NCBI GenBank assembly: GCA_964398055.1
Contig: CAYNLK010000003.1
Coordinates: forward strand, 124,001-188,000
Origin: CAYNLK01 sp964398055
GTDB taxonomy: Bacteria; Chloroflexota; Anaerolineae; 4572-78; J111
Direction: 5' to 3'
Length of the DNA: 64,000 bases
The number at the start of each line of letters is the position of its first letter. The stretch's first letter is position 1. The notes beneath the pieces were generated by a model. The model was given only the letters and a program-made list of their open reading frames with translations, was not told the DNA's origin and did not search any database. Positions 8,900 to 17,707 of the stretch are shown piece by piece. Both the position numbers and the translations under genes were made by a program.

Positions 8900-10051
8900 T
8901 TAATACAGGCCAAACTCCTGTAAAGCTTCCCACATAGCGATGATGTTTTCAGGCGGCACATCGGCCAGAATGTTGTGGACGGTATTGAATACAAAACCGC
9001 CGCCCGGCGCCAGCGCCTCGATATTACGGCGAACGTCATCCCTGACCTCCTGGGGCGACCCAAAGGGCAGCACACCGGTAGTATTGACCCCGCCGCCCCA
9101 AAAAACAAAATCCTGACCAAAGTCCCGTTTGAGGCTACTCAGATCCATCCCTTTGGCGGTGAATTGAACCGGGTTGAGGATATCGACGCCCAACTCTTTG
9201 AAGTCGGGCAAAATAGGGCGCAGGTTGCCATCGGAGTGGAAAAACAGTTTTACATGGGGGGCCAGTTCCCTGAGACGCCCAAACAGGATTCTCAGTCGGG
9301 GTTTGATCTGCTCCCGGAACATTTTAGGGGAGATCAATTGTGATTCATTGGTGCCGTAATCGTCGGCGTAGGAGATCACGTCAACCAGATCGCCCAGTTG
9401 GGGCAGGGCCATCTCCCAGAAATTCAATTTCAACTCCAGCATTTTGTCGAACAGCGTCCCCACCCGCTGTTCATCCAGCGACATCAACATCATGCAGTTG
9501 ACCATGCCCACAATGCGCTGCGACATCTCAAAAATGCCGGCAAAAGGATGCTTCATAACCACCAGATAGCCGGCGGCCCGGTATTTTTGGGCCAGCTCGC
9601 GCAAGCCGGCGATCCGTTGCGGATCGGCCATATCAGGCCAGCGGTGACTCTTGATTTGCTCGACGGTGACGCCCAAATCGGGCAGAGGCACTTCGGCGAT
9701 GCTGTAATACTGCTCATCAGGCTTGAGCATATGGTGGGTAATGCCCCACTCGTCGTGATAGATCCAATGGTCGCCCCCATCGCTGGGGTTGACGTTCCAG
9801 TTGTGGCTGTTAAGGGCGAAGAGACCACGAGTGTCAACCTTCAAAAGTCTCATCACATCCTCGTCGGGCAGGGCAAGTTGCTGAATGTGATCGTAGATTT
9901 GCACCTCAACCGGGGGCAGCCCTAGCGCCTGGCGTAATCGTTTGTAGGCTTTGATCTGAATCCCGGTCACCTGGGTGCTGGCCAGGTCGTAGGGCACTCG
10001 GTCAGGCTCCTGGTGATTCAGGGTGGTCAGTAAGCGCTCTCTTGAATTCAT
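8900..10051 (-). CDS. URO-D-family methyltransferase-like protein
   Basis: 383 aa, uroporphyrinogen decarboxylase-like fold with the opening MNSRERLLTTLNHQEPDRVP typical of the methyltransferase/decarboxylase branch. At the position where zinc-dependent members have H-x-C, this protein has His272-Ser-Asp274 (FHSDGN), so a classical thiol-activating zinc site is doubtful. The C-terminal NTVHNILADVPPENI motif is well conserved in the group. Start ATG at 10051 was chosen because AAGGGGAG lies upstream; the frame is open for 22 more codons. It sits first in the cassette, 103 bp before the corrinoid-protein gene, and may be the substrate-side enzyme. Confidence 0.72.
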   Translation of the reverse strand: MNSRERLLTTLNHQEPDRVPYDLASTQVTGIQIKAYKRLRQALGLPPVEVQIYDHIQQLALPDEDVMRLLKVDTRGLFALNSHNWNVNPSDGGDHWIYHDEWGITHHMLKPDEQYYSIAEVPLPDLGVTVEQIKSHRWPDMADPQRIAGLRELAQKYRAAGYLVVMKHPFAGIFEMSQRIVGMVNCMMLMSLDEQRVGTLFDKMLELKLNFWEMALPQLGDLVDVISYADDYGTNESQLISPKMFREQIKPRLRILFGRLRELAPHVKLFFHSDGNLRPILPDFKELGVDILNPVQFTAKGMDLSSLKRDFGQDFVFWGGGVNTTGVLPFGSPQEVRDDVRRNIEALAPGGGFVFNTVHNILADVPPENIIAMWEALQEFGLY

Positions 10052-10099
10052 TGAAACATATCTCCCCTTGAAAATAATGTTACAGCGGACGTTTTCAGG

Positions 10100-10134
10100 C
10101 CACGAAACCCGCACCACGAACCACGAACCAGGTA
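10100..10134. repeat. Heptanucleotide repeat (CCACGAA)
   Basis: Three CCACGAA units (10100-10106, 10114-10120, 10121-10127), with a degenerate unit ACCCGCA between the first two, lie in the gap between sulfatase and methyltransferase genes. This belongs to the 7-bp-periodic repeat class seen elsewhere in the window. Confidence 0.6.
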
Positions 10135-10206
10135 ACGTACTGCGTGTTGGGTGATTTCATTCTCGTTGCCGCCAAAAGCGGAGGCTGAGTCGGTCTTCTC
10201 AAAAAA

Positions 10207-11616
10207 TTAATCGTTTGGCTCCGGCCCCACCGGGGCAAAGCGAAACATACCGTACTGAGCTTCATACATATTGGCATCGCCGGTTTCACGGATGATCTGC
10301 CACATCCGGCCGGCCAGCGCCTCCAGCACCGGCCGGTAGACCGGATTACCGGCCAGATTGCGCAGCTCGTGCGGGTCGGCGGCCAAATCGTACAGTTCAT
10401 CGCTGTCAAAGCCGTTGAAAATGTACTTATAATTATCCCGCCACAGAATCCGCTGGGTGTAGTAGAAACGCTGGCCGTGACACTCGGCGAAGGCTTCTGC
10501 TGGCCAGCCGCCCGGCTCGGCTTGCAACAGGGGCAACAGCGAACGGCCAAAGCAGGGAAATTCACCGCCGGTGGTCAGTTGCACCAAGGTGGGCGCCAGA
10601 TCGAGCAGGCTGACAATCTGCCCGACCTGCCGCCCGGCGGGAATGCCGGGACCACTGAGGATCAGCGGCACGCGATAGGCTTCCTCAAAGGCCGGAATCC
10701 CTTTTAACATCAGGCGGTGCGCCCCCATGTAGTCGCCGTGATCCGAGGTGAAGACGATGATCGTATTTTCGATCTGGCCTAATTCCGCCAGCACGGCCAG
10801 AATCCGGCCAATCTGGTCATCGATCAGGGAACAAAGGGCGTAGTAACACGCCGTAGCCTCGGCAAATTGTGACCAATCCAGGTCACGCCAGACCCGCTGG
10901 ATGCGGCGGTAAATACCGGGCCGGCCGGCCAGGTCATCCTCAAAGCTGGCCGGCGCGGGAATTCTGGCGGGATCATAGCGCTCGTAATAGGGGCGGGGCA
11001 CAAGATAAGGATCGTGCGGCGCTTCCGTACTCAGGAACAACGCCCAGGGGCGCTCAGGCTGTTGGGCCGCCTGACGCAAAAAGTCGATCCCGCCGGTATA
11101 GAGTTGATACTCCGGCGTGGTTTCAACCGGATTATCAGTAACGCCGTAGAGCAAAAAATCTTTGTAACCTTTTTGACGGACGCGGCAAACCGGCGCCATC
11201 TGGACATTACGTTCTACCAGCCCCTGCAACTGCTGATACTGCTCCACCTGATAGACCTCAAAGCCAAAATTCTCCAGTCGATTGGTCCGCTCGATATGCC
11301 ATTTGCCAAAGTAGCCGGTCCGGTAGCCGGCGGTCTGCAAATTTTGACTCCAAAAAGGCAGGCCGGCTTTCAATTCAGCCCGGTAGGCCGGCACAGCGTG
11401 GGTCACATCGACCATACCGTGGCTGTGAGGCAATAAGCCGGTCATCAAGCTGGCTCGCGTCGGCGAACAGATGGGATTGGGGGCATAACAACGGCTAAAG
11501 CGGGCGCCAGTGGCGGCGAGCCGGTCGATATTGGGCGTTTGACACAGTGTGGCCGGTTCAACGGTGTCGGCTCGCTGCTGGTCGGTGATCAGAAATAGCA
11601 GGTTAGGTTGGGGCAT
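10207..11616 (-). CDS. Sulfatase (Cys-type, formylglycine-dependent)
   Basis: 469 aa alkaline-phosphatase-superfamily sulfatase. Metal-binding opening FLITDQQRADT, then Cys50 in CSPTRASLMTG, the CxPxR site whose cysteine is converted to formylglycine. FTSDHGDYMGAH supplies further metal ligands and GKWH is also present. It hydrolyses sulfate esters, often of sugars. No signal peptide is visible, so cytoplasmic action is likely unless it is exported otherwise. GGAG lies before the ATG. Downstream on the same strand are the methyltransferase genes; upstream are a MATE-like carrier and an AGE epimerase, compatible with use of sulfated glycans. The activating enzyme is not in the window. Confidence 0.9.
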   Translation of the reverse strand: MPQPNLLFLITDQQRADTVEPATLCQTPNIDRLAATGARFSRCYAPNPICSPTRASLMTGLLPHSHGMVDVTHAVPAYRAELKAGLPFWSQNLQTAGYRTGYFGKWHIERTNRLENFGFEVYQVEQYQQLQGLVERNVQMAPVCRVRQKGYKDFLLYGVTDNPVETTPEYQLYTGGIDFLRQAAQQPERPWALFLSTEAPHDPYLVPRPYYERYDPARIPAPASFEDDLAGRPGIYRRIQRVWRDLDWSQFAEATACYYALCSLIDDQIGRILAVLAELGQIENTIIVFTSDHGDYMGAHRLMLKGIPAFEEAYRVPLILSGPGIPAGRQVGQIVSLLDLAPTLVQLTTGGEFPCFGRSLLPLLQAEPGGWPAEAFAECHGQRFYYTQRILWRDNYKYIFNGFDSDELYDLAADPHELRNLAGNPVYRPVLEALAGRMWQIIRETGDANMYEAQYGMFRFAPVGPEPND

Positions 11617-11633
11617 AGCTGGTCTCCAAAGAA

Positions 11634-11674
11634 AATAGTGAACAGTGAATAGTGAATAGTGAATAGTGAACAGT
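11634..11674. repeat. Heptanucleotide repeat (AATAGTG/AACAGTG)
   Basis: Six consecutive 7-bp units, four AATAGTG and two AACAGTG-type, between the MATE-like and sulfatase genes, immediately upstream of the sulfatase ribosome-binding site. Confidence 0.8.
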
Positions 11675-11780
11675 CTGGCTGATAACTGATACCAATTGCT
11701 GATTGAAACACCGTGAATTTGAGCTTCTCATGTAACCCCAAAGAATACGGTCATTCATTGGACAATTGGTATGATGATTG

Positions 11781-11820
11781 CTAATTGCTAATTGGTAATT
11801 GCTAATTGGTAATTGTTAAC
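11781..11820. repeat. Heptanucleotide repeat (CTAATTG/GTAATTG) overlapping a gene end
   Basis: Five 7-bp units (CTAATTG, CTAATTG, GTAATTG, CTAATTG, GTAATTG) followed by TTAAC. The array crosses the stop codon of the MATE-like gene and encodes its last residues NNYQLAITN. Confidence 0.8.
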
Positions 11821-13149
11821 TCCATCCCGTTGCTGGACTGCTTGAATGGCCGGGCGACTGCGCTGCCACAGCCAGATGGTCTGCGCCAGAAAACCGGCCA
11901 CAAAGGCGACCATCCCAAAGTATAAACCGGTCACCTGTCCCCAGGCAATCCCGGCCCAGAGAATGGCCCCACCGGTCACCAAAAATAGAACCACCGACTC
12001 GGTAATGCTGCGGGTCTGGCGGCTGTAGACGATGTTGCCCTGGTACCAGCTTTGCAGAGTCCGCAAGCCCGGTAAGAACACGGCGATGCCCAGCCCAAAG
12101 CGGGCCAGGGTTACCAGGCCGTCAGGCAAGCCGGCCACCCGGTCAAACCAGAAGGTAGCCAGGGGCGTAACCGCCATCACCGCTAACAACAGAGTGAGCG
12201 TGAAGAAAAGTAAACGGGTGAAGCGGCGGAGAGGTCGAATCGCCTGCGGTTCATCGAGGAGAGCAATGACCGTCTCATTGTAGCCGAAGCCGGCGCTCTG
12301 CCAGATATTGACCAACCCCATCAGCACCGGCCAGACCGCCAACGATTCGAGGGGGGCAGGCATCCGGCTGAGAGCCGCGCTAATGAGAGGCTGCACCAGA
12401 AACGTGAGCCAGACGGTGACGGCCAGCGGCGCGTAGAATCTCAGCAAGTCACCGGGCGTTAGCGGTGATCCCAGGGGGACGGCCGGCTTGAGTTTGCTCC
12501 GCAAAACCGGCCGAACTCGCACGGCGGTGTAGACAGCCTCGCCGATAACGCCAACAATGATCGCCGCCGTCGCCACAGCGATACCCGGTAGTCCGCCCCA
12601 CCGATACCCAATCGCCAGCACCAGGCCATCCAACCCAAGCCGGAGCAGCGAACCCCACACCACCACCCGGGACGAGTCAAACCGGATCAACACCCCCTGC
12701 CCAAAACGCCGGTAAGCGGTACTCCACGACCAGGGCACCATCATCATCAAGCCGAGGCGAGCCGGTTCGATAATTTCGGTCGGGGCGCCGATCATGGTAA
12801 CCACCACCAGATCATACAGAGGGGTGAAGGCCAGCAGCAGGTGTAGCGCCGTCAGCAGCAGGCCGAGGCTCACCATGAAGCGACGCAGCAAGAGATACGA
12901 AGGCCAATCCCGGCTCAAGGCAGTGGAGGCAGCCAGGAGCATAGCGCTGGGCGCCTGAATGAGCACGGAAATGGAAAAGACCACGCCCCAGGCCGCCAGG
13001 TTAACCTTGGCGTCGGGCAGGCGAGCGATGGCTGCGCTCATCAACGGCATCTCGGCAGTCATCAACAACCAACTGGCGGCTAACGGCCACCAGGTGCGTA
13101 GAATATGCCAAGTCGACAGCGGGGCGCGGCCGGCAGGAATGGCGATCAT
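11788..13149 (-). CDS. MATE/MOP-superfamily transporter-like membrane protein
   Basis: 453 aa, very hydrophobic, about 12 membrane-spanning segments in two halves (e.g. AASWLLMTAEMPLMSAAIA near the N-terminus), consistent with the MATE branch of the MOP flippase superfamily. Such proteins export cationic compounds by cation antiport or flip lipid-linked glycans; substrate unknown. It begins 11 bp after the AGE-epimerase stop, in the same direction, so it belongs to the cupin-epimerase operon. The last ~10 residues are encoded by an intergenic-type heptamer repeat, implying that the original stop was displaced when the repeat arose. Confidence 0.75.
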   Translation of the reverse strand: MIAIPAGRAPLSTWHILRTWWPLAASWLLMTAEMPLMSAAIARLPDAKVNLAAWGVVFSISVLIQAPSAMLLAASTALSRDWPSYLLLRRFMVSLGLLLTALHLLLAFTPLYDLVVVTMIGAPTEIIEPARLGLMMMVPWSWSTAYRRFGQGVLIRFDSSRVVVWGSLLRLGLDGLVLAIGYRWGGLPGIAVATAAIIVGVIGEAVYTAVRVRPVLRSKLKPAVPLGSPLTPGDLLRFYAPLAVTVWLTFLVQPLISAALSRMPAPLESLAVWPVLMGLVNIWQSAGFGYNETVIALLDEPQAIRPLRRFTRLLFFTLTLLLAVMAVTPLATFWFDRVAGLPDGLVTLARFGLGIAVFLPGLRTLQSWYQGNIVYSRQTRSITESVVLFLVTGGAILWAGIAWGQVTGLYFGMVAFVAGFLAQTIWLWQRSRPAIQAVQQRDGVNNYQLAITN

Positions 13150-13160
13150 GCGCCCAGGCT

Positions 13161-14354
13161 TCAGGGTTGAACCGGCCCTTCGGCCAGTCGTCCCAACACA
13201 TCGAGACAGTAGATCAAGGCGCGCGGCAGATGGAACGGATCTTTCACCGGCAAGGCCACCGTCTCAGTAAATTTACGCCCCTGCCGATCCAACCGCTGGG
13301 TCCATTCGCCGTATTGCGGTACGGGGTAGTGGCTGAAGGCATAGTTGTGCACCCGTTCAAACCAATCCAGGCACCACGGCTCACCGGAAAGCTCGTAAGC
13401 CAGCAGCAAGGCGTACAGGGTTTCGGTGTGGGGCCACCACAGCTTGGCGTCGGCAAAACGCCACCAGGGCGACCCGCCCGCCGCGTCGCGGGCGTGAACC
13501 AGGCCGCCATATTCATCGTCCCAGCCGAACTCAACGTGCCAGCGGATGGTTTCAATGGCCTGTTGAACCCGCAGCTGGTTGCCGGCCCGCCGGAAGATAT
13601 GGATCATAAACCACATCGACTCGATGGCGTGGCCGGGCACAATCGAGCGTCCCTGGGGCGTATCGATCAGGGAATTGTCCCGGTAGACAAACTCGTACAG
13701 CAGTTTTTGCTCCGGCCGTCGAAATGCAGCCATCACTTCATTGGCGTGGTCGAGGCTGGCTGCGATGATAGCCTCATCGGCCAGATAATGGCCCAACTCG
13801 TTGAAAACCAGCGAGAAGATCATCGAGATGGCATGGGCTTTGCCGTTTTCCGGTATTTCAAAAGGGGTGGTTTGATATGAGCCAGGCCGGGCCAGGCGGC
13901 TTTGCACGTTCTCATATGTGGCCAGGGCCAGGTCGATAACCTCCCGGTCGCCGGTGGCCCGGGCCAGTTGGGTGAAGCCATAGATGGCAAAGCCGTCGGC
14001 ATAGATGCTGGTGGCGCCCTCAAGTATCTCACCCCTTTTATTGACGGCGAAGCACCAACGGCCCTGGTCATCCCGGCCATATTTCTTGACAAAATCAAAG
14101 ATATGGCGGGCCACATCGAGCCATTCCTGGCGAGGTTCGATCTGGTTATAAAGGGTCGAAAAAGTCCAGATGGCCCGCAGTTGGGACCACAGGTACTTGT
14201 CCTGGCTGAGTACCTGACCGTCATCGGCAAGGCAGGTCAGGATGCCGCCATTTTCCCAGTCAATGGCGTGCTTCAACCAGAACGGGATGACCCGTTCCAA
14301 CAGTTCGGCGCGATAGATCGCCAACAAATCGACAAAGCGAGGGCTGATCTGCAC
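13161..14354 (-). CDS. AGE-family sugar epimerase/isomerase
   Basis: About 397 aa, (alpha/alpha)6-barrel of the N-acylglucosamine 2-epimerase family. The conserved catalytic histidines are visible in GHAIESMWF and WWPHTETLYAL. Members interconvert N-acylglucosamine/mannosamine, cellobiose/glucosylmannose or mannose/fructose; the substrate is not resolved here. I chose GTG at 14354, one base past the cupin stop and preceded by AGGAG. An in-frame ATG at 14411 lies inside the cupin gene and would add 19 poorly conserved residues. It is translationally coupled to the cupin gene and followed by the MATE-like transporter. Confidence 0.85.
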   Translation of the reverse strand: MQISPRFVDLLAIYRAELLERVIPFWLKHAIDWENGGILTCLADDGQVLSQDKYLWSQLRAIWTFSTLYNQIEPRQEWLDVARHIFDFVKKYGRDDQGRWCFAVNKRGEILEGATSIYADGFAIYGFTQLARATGDREVIDLALATYENVQSRLARPGSYQTTPFEIPENGKAHAISMIFSLVFNELGHYLADEAIIAASLDHANEVMAAFRRPEQKLLYEFVYRDNSLIDTPQGRSIVPGHAIESMWFMIHIFRRAGNQLRVQQAIETIRWHVEFGWDDEYGGLVHARDAAGGSPWWRFADAKLWWPHTETLYALLLAYELSGEPWCLDWFERVHNYAFSHYPVPQYGEWTQRLDRQGRKFTETVALPVKDPFHLPRALIYCLDVLGRLAEGPVQP

Positions 14355-14355
14355 G

Positions 14356-14787
14356 TTACTGCTCCTGCCCAACAATTTGCTGGTAGTCCCACCCCAACTC
14401 CCGGCAGACATTTTGGACGTGACTATCCCAGGTGGGTTCAGCCTGAGGACGGCCGGCAGGAAAACAATCCACAGCCAAATATTTTAGCGGAGCGTCCCCC
14501 AGGCAATGGACCGTGTGGATAGTTTGGGGCGGGATGCGGACCACATCGCCGGGGTTAACGGGAAATGCAGCGCCCGGCTCTCCAATAACCAGCCGGCCCT
14601 GACCAGTCAGAATAAAAAAGATCTGCTCCATATCGTCGTGGCGGTGAGGCGGCGGGGCTTCGCCGGGAGCCAACTCGACAATGAAGACTTCACTGGCGGC
14701 CGCCTCCGAGCGATCCAGCACCAGCTCATTGACGTGGGTGGGAAAGCGGTAACGCTTGGTTTTTTGGGTACTGAAGACGTAGTTCAT
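14356..14787 (-). CDS. Small cupin-domain protein
   Basis: 143 aa single cupin. Metal-site residues His48, His50, Glu54 and His91 or His94 come from PPHRHDDMEQIFF and PPQTIHTVH, the normal 3-His/1-Glu pattern. Single-domain cupins of this size act as sugar or small-molecule isomerases/dioxygenases or as binding domains; no specific activity can be assigned. The true start is taken as ATG at 14787 after AGAGG, since the 30 preceding codons look non-coding. First gene of the cupin-epimerase-transporter operon. Confidence 0.82.
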   Translation of the reverse strand: MNYVFSTQKTKRYRFPTHVNELVLDRSEAAASEVFIVELAPGEAPPPHRHDDMEQIFFILTGQGRLVIGEPGAAFPVNPGDVVRIPPQTIHTVHCLGDAPLKYLAVDCFPAGRPQAEPTWDSHVQNVCRELGWDYQQIVGQEQ

Positions 14788-14848
14788 TATTGGGCCTCTT
14801 TCGTAACTAGGTGGGTCAAGTGTAATAGGCCAGGGCATAGAAGTCAAA

Positions 14849-14874
14849 AAACCTGGCGATTTGTCGCCAGGTTT
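14849..14874 (-). terminator. Rho-independent terminator of the phospholipase-like gene
   Basis: AAACCTGGCGA (14849-14859) and TCGCCAGGTTT (14864-14874) form an 11-bp perfect stem with a 4-nt loop. On the minus strand the stem ends in a run of six T, ~60 bp after the stop of the gene ending at 14932. Confidence 0.85.
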
Positions 14875-14931
14875 CAATATAACTAACGTCGCAACCGGGG
14901 CCGGGTTTTTTGGCCGGATGGAAATCCGACT

Positions 14932-17688
14932 TTAACGCACCAGGCACTCAGCCGAGAGGATTGGTTGGCCGTTGATCTTGACCCGGTAAACGTAGTTGCC
15001 GGGGTTGAGCGGCTGCTGAGCGCCAGGATCGCTGACATAGATGTCAAAGGTCGACCCGGCCGCGTTGATGAGAACGTTGCCGCTTACCTCGATCAACTGG
15101 CCGTTGCGATACCATTCGTATTCGTACTGGGTGCCGGCGGTTACGCCGCGGTAAGGCCAGGTAGCATATAGGGTGGTGGTGCCGTTGGCAAAGTCATAAC
15201 CCGGCTCAAGCGGCTGCATAGAGCCGTAATCGAAGTCGCGGCTGAAAGTGACCGGTCCGTAGCTGGGCTGAGGCTGGCTGCCCGGCTGGACCTCACCGGG
15301 TGGTGGAGCCAGGGTATCCTGCTCGGAGGGAAGCTGCGATTCCGGCGGCAGCGTTGCGGTCGGTGTGGGCGTGGCGGTGGGCGGCGGCGCGGTCGGTGTG
15401 GGCGTGGCGGTGGGCGGCGGCGCGGTCGGCGTGGCCGGGTCCGGCGCGGTGACTGGCTCCGGCGGCGGGGTGCGCTCAGGCGGCGGTTCAGTCGCGCCGG
15501 ATACGTACTTATAGACCACAATACCATGTCCGCCGGGACCGGTGCTGTCGGCCACAATTGTCAGCACATCGCCGGGGGTGCCATCCGGCACGGTAAAACT
15601 ACTCGTTTGCGCGGCCGACAACGGGAATTTACTAGTCCAATCGTTCACTCCGACAAGAAAGATCCGCTTCGACCAGGTCATAAAGCAGGTCAGGCAATCC
15701 GCCGGTGGGTTGACGGTGTAAGCGAAGCCGACCTGGCCGCCCATCGAGCGGTCGCCGCCGGTCTGTTGGGCCGTACCCTGGCAACTGGCTGTCAGGGTCA
15801 CTTCCTGGCCAGGCTTGAGATAGGAGGGAGGTGGGCTCCAGGTACAGGTCGTAGCCACCGAACCCGAGGCCGAGCCGCCCTCAACGCACCCCTGGTCGGT
15901 CCAACTCCCACTGGAGACAAAAGAACCATCCCCAATGGTAGCCTGGTGATCGAAATAACAGGGACCATTTTCGGCGACTTCTTGGCTGGGGATGATGGCC
16001 TGCAACACCCAATCCCCTCCAGCGGCCGGCGGAGCGGTTAGCTCCGGCGTGGCTGTCGGTGTGGGCGAGGGGGTGGGTGTGATCGGGGTGAGCGGGAAAT
16101 CATTCGAACGGATGCCCAGGCCGCCCACGTCAATCATTACCGACAGCACCACACCCCCGCCCGCCTGGCGCAGACTGTCGATATTCTGGGCCACCTGGTC
16201 GCTGTAAGTCACGGTCAGGACCCCATTCTCTATCTTTAGCTGGTAATCTTTCGCATCTTGGGCCGTACCGTTGAGGTAAAGGCGATTCAAGGCCCCGGCT
16301 GCGGTGTTGAATTTTAGAGCGGTCTGGTAGGCGCCGGCGGGCTCGTGGGTAAAGGTGCCGCGCACGGTGCGATTCTGAACGTTAACCTGACTGATCTCCA
16401 CTTTTACCCTGGGTACAAACCACTCCAGCAGCCGGGCGTTACCGGCTATGCCGACCGGCACCAGCAACTCGGCTTGCGACAAGGCGCATTTGTAGGTGAT
16501 GCGGGGATGGCCGCTGCCCCAGCCGATTTCCGACAGCCAACTCCGGTGGGCCAGGCAGACCTCCCGGTCGCCGATACGCTTGGTGTAGTAGCCGGTTTGG
16601 GGATCGTACTGGTCAGGATCAAGCCGGGGCGAGGGATAGTCGGGCATACCGTTGGCGCTGTGGATCTCTTTATCGGAGACATCGATACCGGAGATAGTAT
16701 CTGACGAAAAGACGCTGGCGTTAGTGAACAGAGCCACTCGATCAAATAGATCGAGCGGCTCCCGGCTGTTTTTGAGGTAATTCTGCATCTCCGCTTCAAC
16801 GGGAGCGTGCCCTACTGCCTTGATGACCTTTTCGGTAACCCAGGTTTCGTAGGCATCCCCCTTCAAGAAGCCCTCATTGGGGTTGGGGTTGCGCAGTTCC
16901 GGGGGCAGGATGCTCCAGTCTATCGCATAGGCCGGGTGGGAATCGTTGCGCACGTGGGGGGGGCAGACCATATCGCCCAGCAGGTGCATGGTTTCGCCCA
17001 AAGCCCGCCAGGCCTGGGCAAAGGCTTTGGATTTCTCGACCGGGTCCGTGCTTTCAAAGGCCCGCTGCATAGCTTCCAGCCCCTTATTCCAGCTATAGTC
17101 GTTTTCACCCCAGCCGGCGTGGGCCGTGCCATTGATGGCCCAGTCGCGGGCATCCACTTCGGGATTCCGGCCGATCTCGTCCACAATAACCGCGTCGACC
17201 GGGTGGCCGCTGGCGGCCAGGAGGGCGGCCAACACCTTGAAATAGTTGCCGGCCTCATTGAGATGGTCGGTCAGGTAGGGTGGCTGGCCGGTTTCGGCGT
17301 GGCGGGGGTCGTAAAAGTGGCGGAAGGAGGCGTACAGTTCCGGTTCGTCGGCGGTGTAGCCGCCCTCGGTGACCCACCAACGAAAGGTTTCCATCTTCTC
17401 TTCACGGCCGGGGGTGAACATATCCGGTTCACCAATGGTAGGGCCTTGCACCTTCAAGGTGTCGTTGTTGAAGTCGTACTTCGACAGGATGGGATCAGAC
17501 TTGGCCTGCTGGATATACTTTTCCAGGGCCAGGGCATTGATGGTCCGGTGGGGACCGCCCACGCGCCAGTCGCCGCGGGTGTTGTGATTGGCGTAAGCCC
17601 AGCCTGTTTGGGGCCGCCCGAGCAGGCTCAGGACCAGCCCCAGGAGGATGATCAGTCCAGCACCGATGGGTATCCAGCGACTTTTCAT
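14932..17688 (-). CDS. Secreted zinc-dependent phospholipase C-like protein
   Basis: 918 aa. A signal peptide (about 1-31, MKSRWIPIGAGLIILLGLVL) is followed by a phospholipase C/P1-nuclease-type domain to about residue 330. Probable zinc ligands are His47 (GGPHRTIN), His124 (RHFYDP), and His235/Asp239/His245 in MHLLGDMVCPPH, closely resembling the bacterial PLC motif. Then come a beta-rich region, two Pro/Thr-rich stalks and a C-terminal beta domain. Family members hydrolyse phospholipids or nucleic acids outside the cell. The ATG follows GGAGAG. The zinc-ribbon membrane-protein gene lies immediately upstream on the same strand. Confidence 0.75.
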   Translation of the reverse strand: MKSRWIPIGAGLIILLGLVLSLLGRPQTGWAYANHNTRGDWRVGGPHRTINALALEKYIQQAKSDPILSKYDFNNDTLKVQGPTIGEPDMFTPGREEKMETFRWWVTEGGYTADEPELYASFRHFYDPRHAETGQPPYLTDHLNEAGNYFKVLAALLAASGHPVDAVIVDEIGRNPEVDARDWAINGTAHAGWGENDYSWNKGLEAMQRAFESTDPVEKSKAFAQAWRALGETMHLLGDMVCPPHVRNDSHPAYAIDWSILPPELRNPNPNEGFLKGDAYETWVTEKVIKAVGHAPVEAEMQNYLKNSREPLDLFDRVALFTNASVFSSDTISGIDVSDKEIHSANGMPDYPSPRLDPDQYDPQTGYYTKRIGDREVCLAHRSWLSEIGWGSGHPRITYKCALSQAELLVPVGIAGNARLLEWFVPRVKVEISQVNVQNRTVRGTFTHEPAGAYQTALKFNTAAGALNRLYLNGTAQDAKDYQLKIENGVLTVTYSDQVAQNIDSLRQAGGGVVLSVMIDVGGLGIRSNDFPLTPITPTPSPTPTATPELTAPPAAGGDWVLQAIIPSQEVAENGPCYFDHQATIGDGSFVSSGSWTDQGCVEGGSASGSVATTCTWSPPPSYLKPGQEVTLTASCQGTAQQTGGDRSMGGQVGFAYTVNPPADCLTCFMTWSKRIFLVGVNDWTSKFPLSAAQTSSFTVPDGTPGDVLTIVADSTGPGGHGIVVYKYVSGATEPPPERTPPPEPVTAPDPATPTAPPPTATPTPTAPPPTATPTPTATLPPESQLPSEQDTLAPPPGEVQPGSQPQPSYGPVTFSRDFDYGSMQPLEPGYDFANGTTTLYATWPYRGVTAGTQYEYEWYRNGQLIEVSGNVLINAAGSTFDIYVSDPGAQQPLNPGNYVYRVKINGQPILSAECLVR

Positions 17689-17707
17689 GTTTGTCTCTCC
17701 CGCTTTT

